Shown here: positions 19,834 to 20,835 of the stretch, one piece after another
Numbering within the stretch: position 1 is the first letter of the stretch
Layout: every line of letters begins with the position of its first letter
DNA from: Salisapilia sapeloensis
Taxonomy: Eukaryota > Oomycota > Peronosporomycetes > Peronosporales > Salisapiliaceae
Reading direction: 5' to 3'
NCBI GenBank assembly: GCA_023334545.1
Contig: JAADVB010000293.1
Coordinates: 1-20,835 of the forward strand
Length of the DNA stretch: 20,835 nt
The notes under the pieces: generated by a model
Database searches by the model: none
Told to the model about the DNA's origin: nothing
What the model saw: only the letters and a program-made list of their open reading frames with translations
Translations under genes and position numbers: made by a program

Positions 19834-20193
19834 TTCTAGTTCACCTTGTGCCAGCACGCCGACTACGAATAAACCTAAGCAAGTGACCACGAAGAGGCAC
19901 AACGATCCTCTCTGCGACCCTTCAAGTGACGTTGATATAAGCAAATGGATTTGGATAAAATTGAAGCTAACAATGGAAACTTGGACATGCTTATGGAAAC
20001 TCAAACAGTCTGTAATGCAGCTAGCTTTGTTTCAACTTAAGGAAACAAAGGAAGAAAAGGATGTGAATATGTTGGAATTCTGCTATGTTGAGCATCATCT
20101 TCAATGCATTCATCTAAAAATAGCTCGAAATGTCTGCGCTAATCGCCGAGAGGAATCGATAGCGACTCAATATTTGTGCGATCACACATAAGA
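19834..20193. promoter_or_regulatory. 360-nt divergent intergenic region, KIF6 / ARL16
   Basis: This segment lies between the divergent start codons of the kinesin and the GTPase, so it should contain both promoters and 5' leaders. The kinesin frame stays open through 20004 on the minus strand but has no ATG there. A possible splice acceptor (ATTCGTAG, minus strand, near 19870) could mark a 5' UTR intron. No TATA box or recognisable ciliary regulatory motif was found by eye. Confidence 0.4.
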
Positions 20194-20835
20194 ATGCCAC
20201 TAAAGTCATGCTTGCTGCTGGGATTAGATGGAGCTGGAAAGACACTGTTACTGCGTCAGCTCCAAGCAAGATTAGCTCGCTCCCATCACACGCCTTCGGA
20301 TCGTGCGATCAACTTTTTGCGCACAGGATCCTGCTTGATGCCATTGTCTGTCCGCGACAACCAGTCTGATCATGACGGCGTCTTGGTAAATCCTGAAACA
20401 CAGCCTACTATCGGTGTTGAGCATACTCAGCTACAAGTCGACGTAAAAGTCCTATCTGTGTGTGAAATTGGCGGACAACTAATACCGATGTGGCCAGCGT
20501 ATTTCAGCACATGTGATTTTTGGATCTACCTAGTGGATGTGTCAAGTCCAGCACAAGTGATCGGTGCGGCAGTAGAGCTATTTAACATCCTACGTGTGGA
20601 GCCAATGCGTCGGAAGCCAACGTTGGTAATCCTTAATAAAATGGATCACCCGTCCGCAATGGATGACGATACGTTGCAATCGTACTTGGCTTTGGATGAG
20701 CTGATCGAACATGACGGTGGTGGGGTGTTCACGGTGGTGAAGGTGAGCGCTCGGACCGGCAGGAACGTGGACACGGTGGTGCGGTGGCTGGCGCAGCGGT
20801 GGTCGAGCAGCACGTCGGTCGCATTGACGAGCCGA
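20194..20835 (+). CDS. ARL16: ARL16-like small GTPase (3' end beyond the window)
   Basis: An open frame of 214 codons starts at ATG 20194 and runs off the window without a stop, so the C-terminus is missing. It is an Arf-like GTPase: P-loop GLDGAGKT at 10-17, a switch I threonine in PTIGVE at 71-76, EIGGQ at 91-95 in place of the canonical WDxGGQ, NKMD at 148-151 and SAR at 185-187. There is no Gly2, so no N-myristoylation, and the amphipathic N-terminal helix of Arf proteins is absent. The very short N-terminus, the altered switch II lead-in and the region TQPTIGVEHTQLQ resemble ARL16, a divergent Arf-like protein tied to ciliary protein traffic in mammals. A 35-residue insertion between the P-loop and switch I (about 30-68) is longer than usual. 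It is divergent from KIF6. Confidence 0.85.
   Translation, partial: MPLKSCLLLGLDGAGKTLLLRQLQARLARSHHTPSDRAINFLRTGSCLMPLSVRDNQSDHDGVLVNPETQPTIGVEHTQLQVDVKVLSVCEIGGQLIPMWPAYFSTCDFWIYLVDVSSPAQVIGAAVELFNILRVEPMRRKPTLVILNKMDHPSAMDDDTLQSYLALDELIEHDGGGVFTVVKVSARTGRNVDTVVRWLAQRWSSSTSVALTSR

Noticed and set aside
19834-20004. In-frame upstream extension of the kinesin with a hydrophobic run that would look like a signal anchor.
   Set aside because: It has no ATG and KIF6 motors are cytosolic; most likely 5' leader, perhaps with a UTR intron.
19604-20191. Long plus-strand frame of 195 codons ending just before the GTPase start.
   Set aside because: Two thirds of it is antisense to the conserved kinesin motor and the predicted product has no recognisable domain; a shadow frame.
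1-20835. Possible transposon, tRNA, CRISPR or organelle insertion.
   Set aside because: No terminal repeats, reverse transcriptase or transposase motifs, cloverleaf or repeat-spacer pattern were visible on either strand.

Overview
The window is eukaryotic nuclear DNA. Ten complete genes and one truncated gene are split by very short GT-AG introns. Most are 49-64 nt, and removing them restores continuous conserved protein domains. The genes found together (a family 81 beta-1,3-glucanase with a membrane anchor, a secreted S1 protease, a secreted-type sphingomyelinase, a plant/protist-type polyamine permease, and the flagellar genes KIF6 and ARL16) fit best with a zoospore-forming oomycete or related stramenopile with a compact genome. 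Genus and species cannot be read from the sequence, and this assignment is an inference.

Layout. 238-1719 (+): FAIM1-like domain, RanBP2 zinc finger and a DPF/NPF-containing disordered tail. 1783-3486 (-): six-exon neutral-sphingomyelinase-like phosphodiesterase, convergent with the first gene, 63 nt between stops. 3487-4205: mostly non-coding. 4206-5375 (-): PH-domain protein with a long acidic tail. 5450-6703 (-): 2H-phosphoesterase-like protein (5' exons tentative). 6737-7771 (-): secreted S1 protease. These last three run the same way with gaps of only 33-74 nt. 7772-8792: about 1 kb with no convincing gene. 8793-10463 (+): polyamine/amino-acid permease. 10742-13328 (+): GH81 endo-beta-1,3-glucanase. 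13381-14459 (-): class IV aminotransferase-like protein, convergent with the glucanase (52 nt between stops). 14589-14997 (+): NDUFS6, the zinc subunit of respiratory complex I, divergent from the aminotransferase over a 129-nt gap. 15085-16706 (+): nuclear-type helical-repeat protein, possibly Nro1/ETT1-like. 16707-17210: non-coding with two clear hairpins. 17211-19833 (-): KIF6-type kinesin-9. 20194-20835 (+): ARL16-like small GTPase, running off the window end.

There is no operon-like system. The most coherent functional grouping is the divergent pair KIF6/ARL16, both linked to cilia/flagella in other eukaryotes and sharing a 360-nt intergenic region. The glucanase, protease and sphingomyelinase all have N-terminal secretion or membrane-anchor signals and would act at the cell surface or in the secretory pathway. 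I found no rRNA, tRNA, CRISPR, transposon or phage sequence. Exon borders were assigned by eye from GT/AG sites, reading frame and domain continuity, so they are models. I did not find a clear previously undescribed system; the most novel-looking items are the FAIM1/zinc-finger/endocytic-motif fusion and the cysteine-rich tail on the sphingomyelinase.
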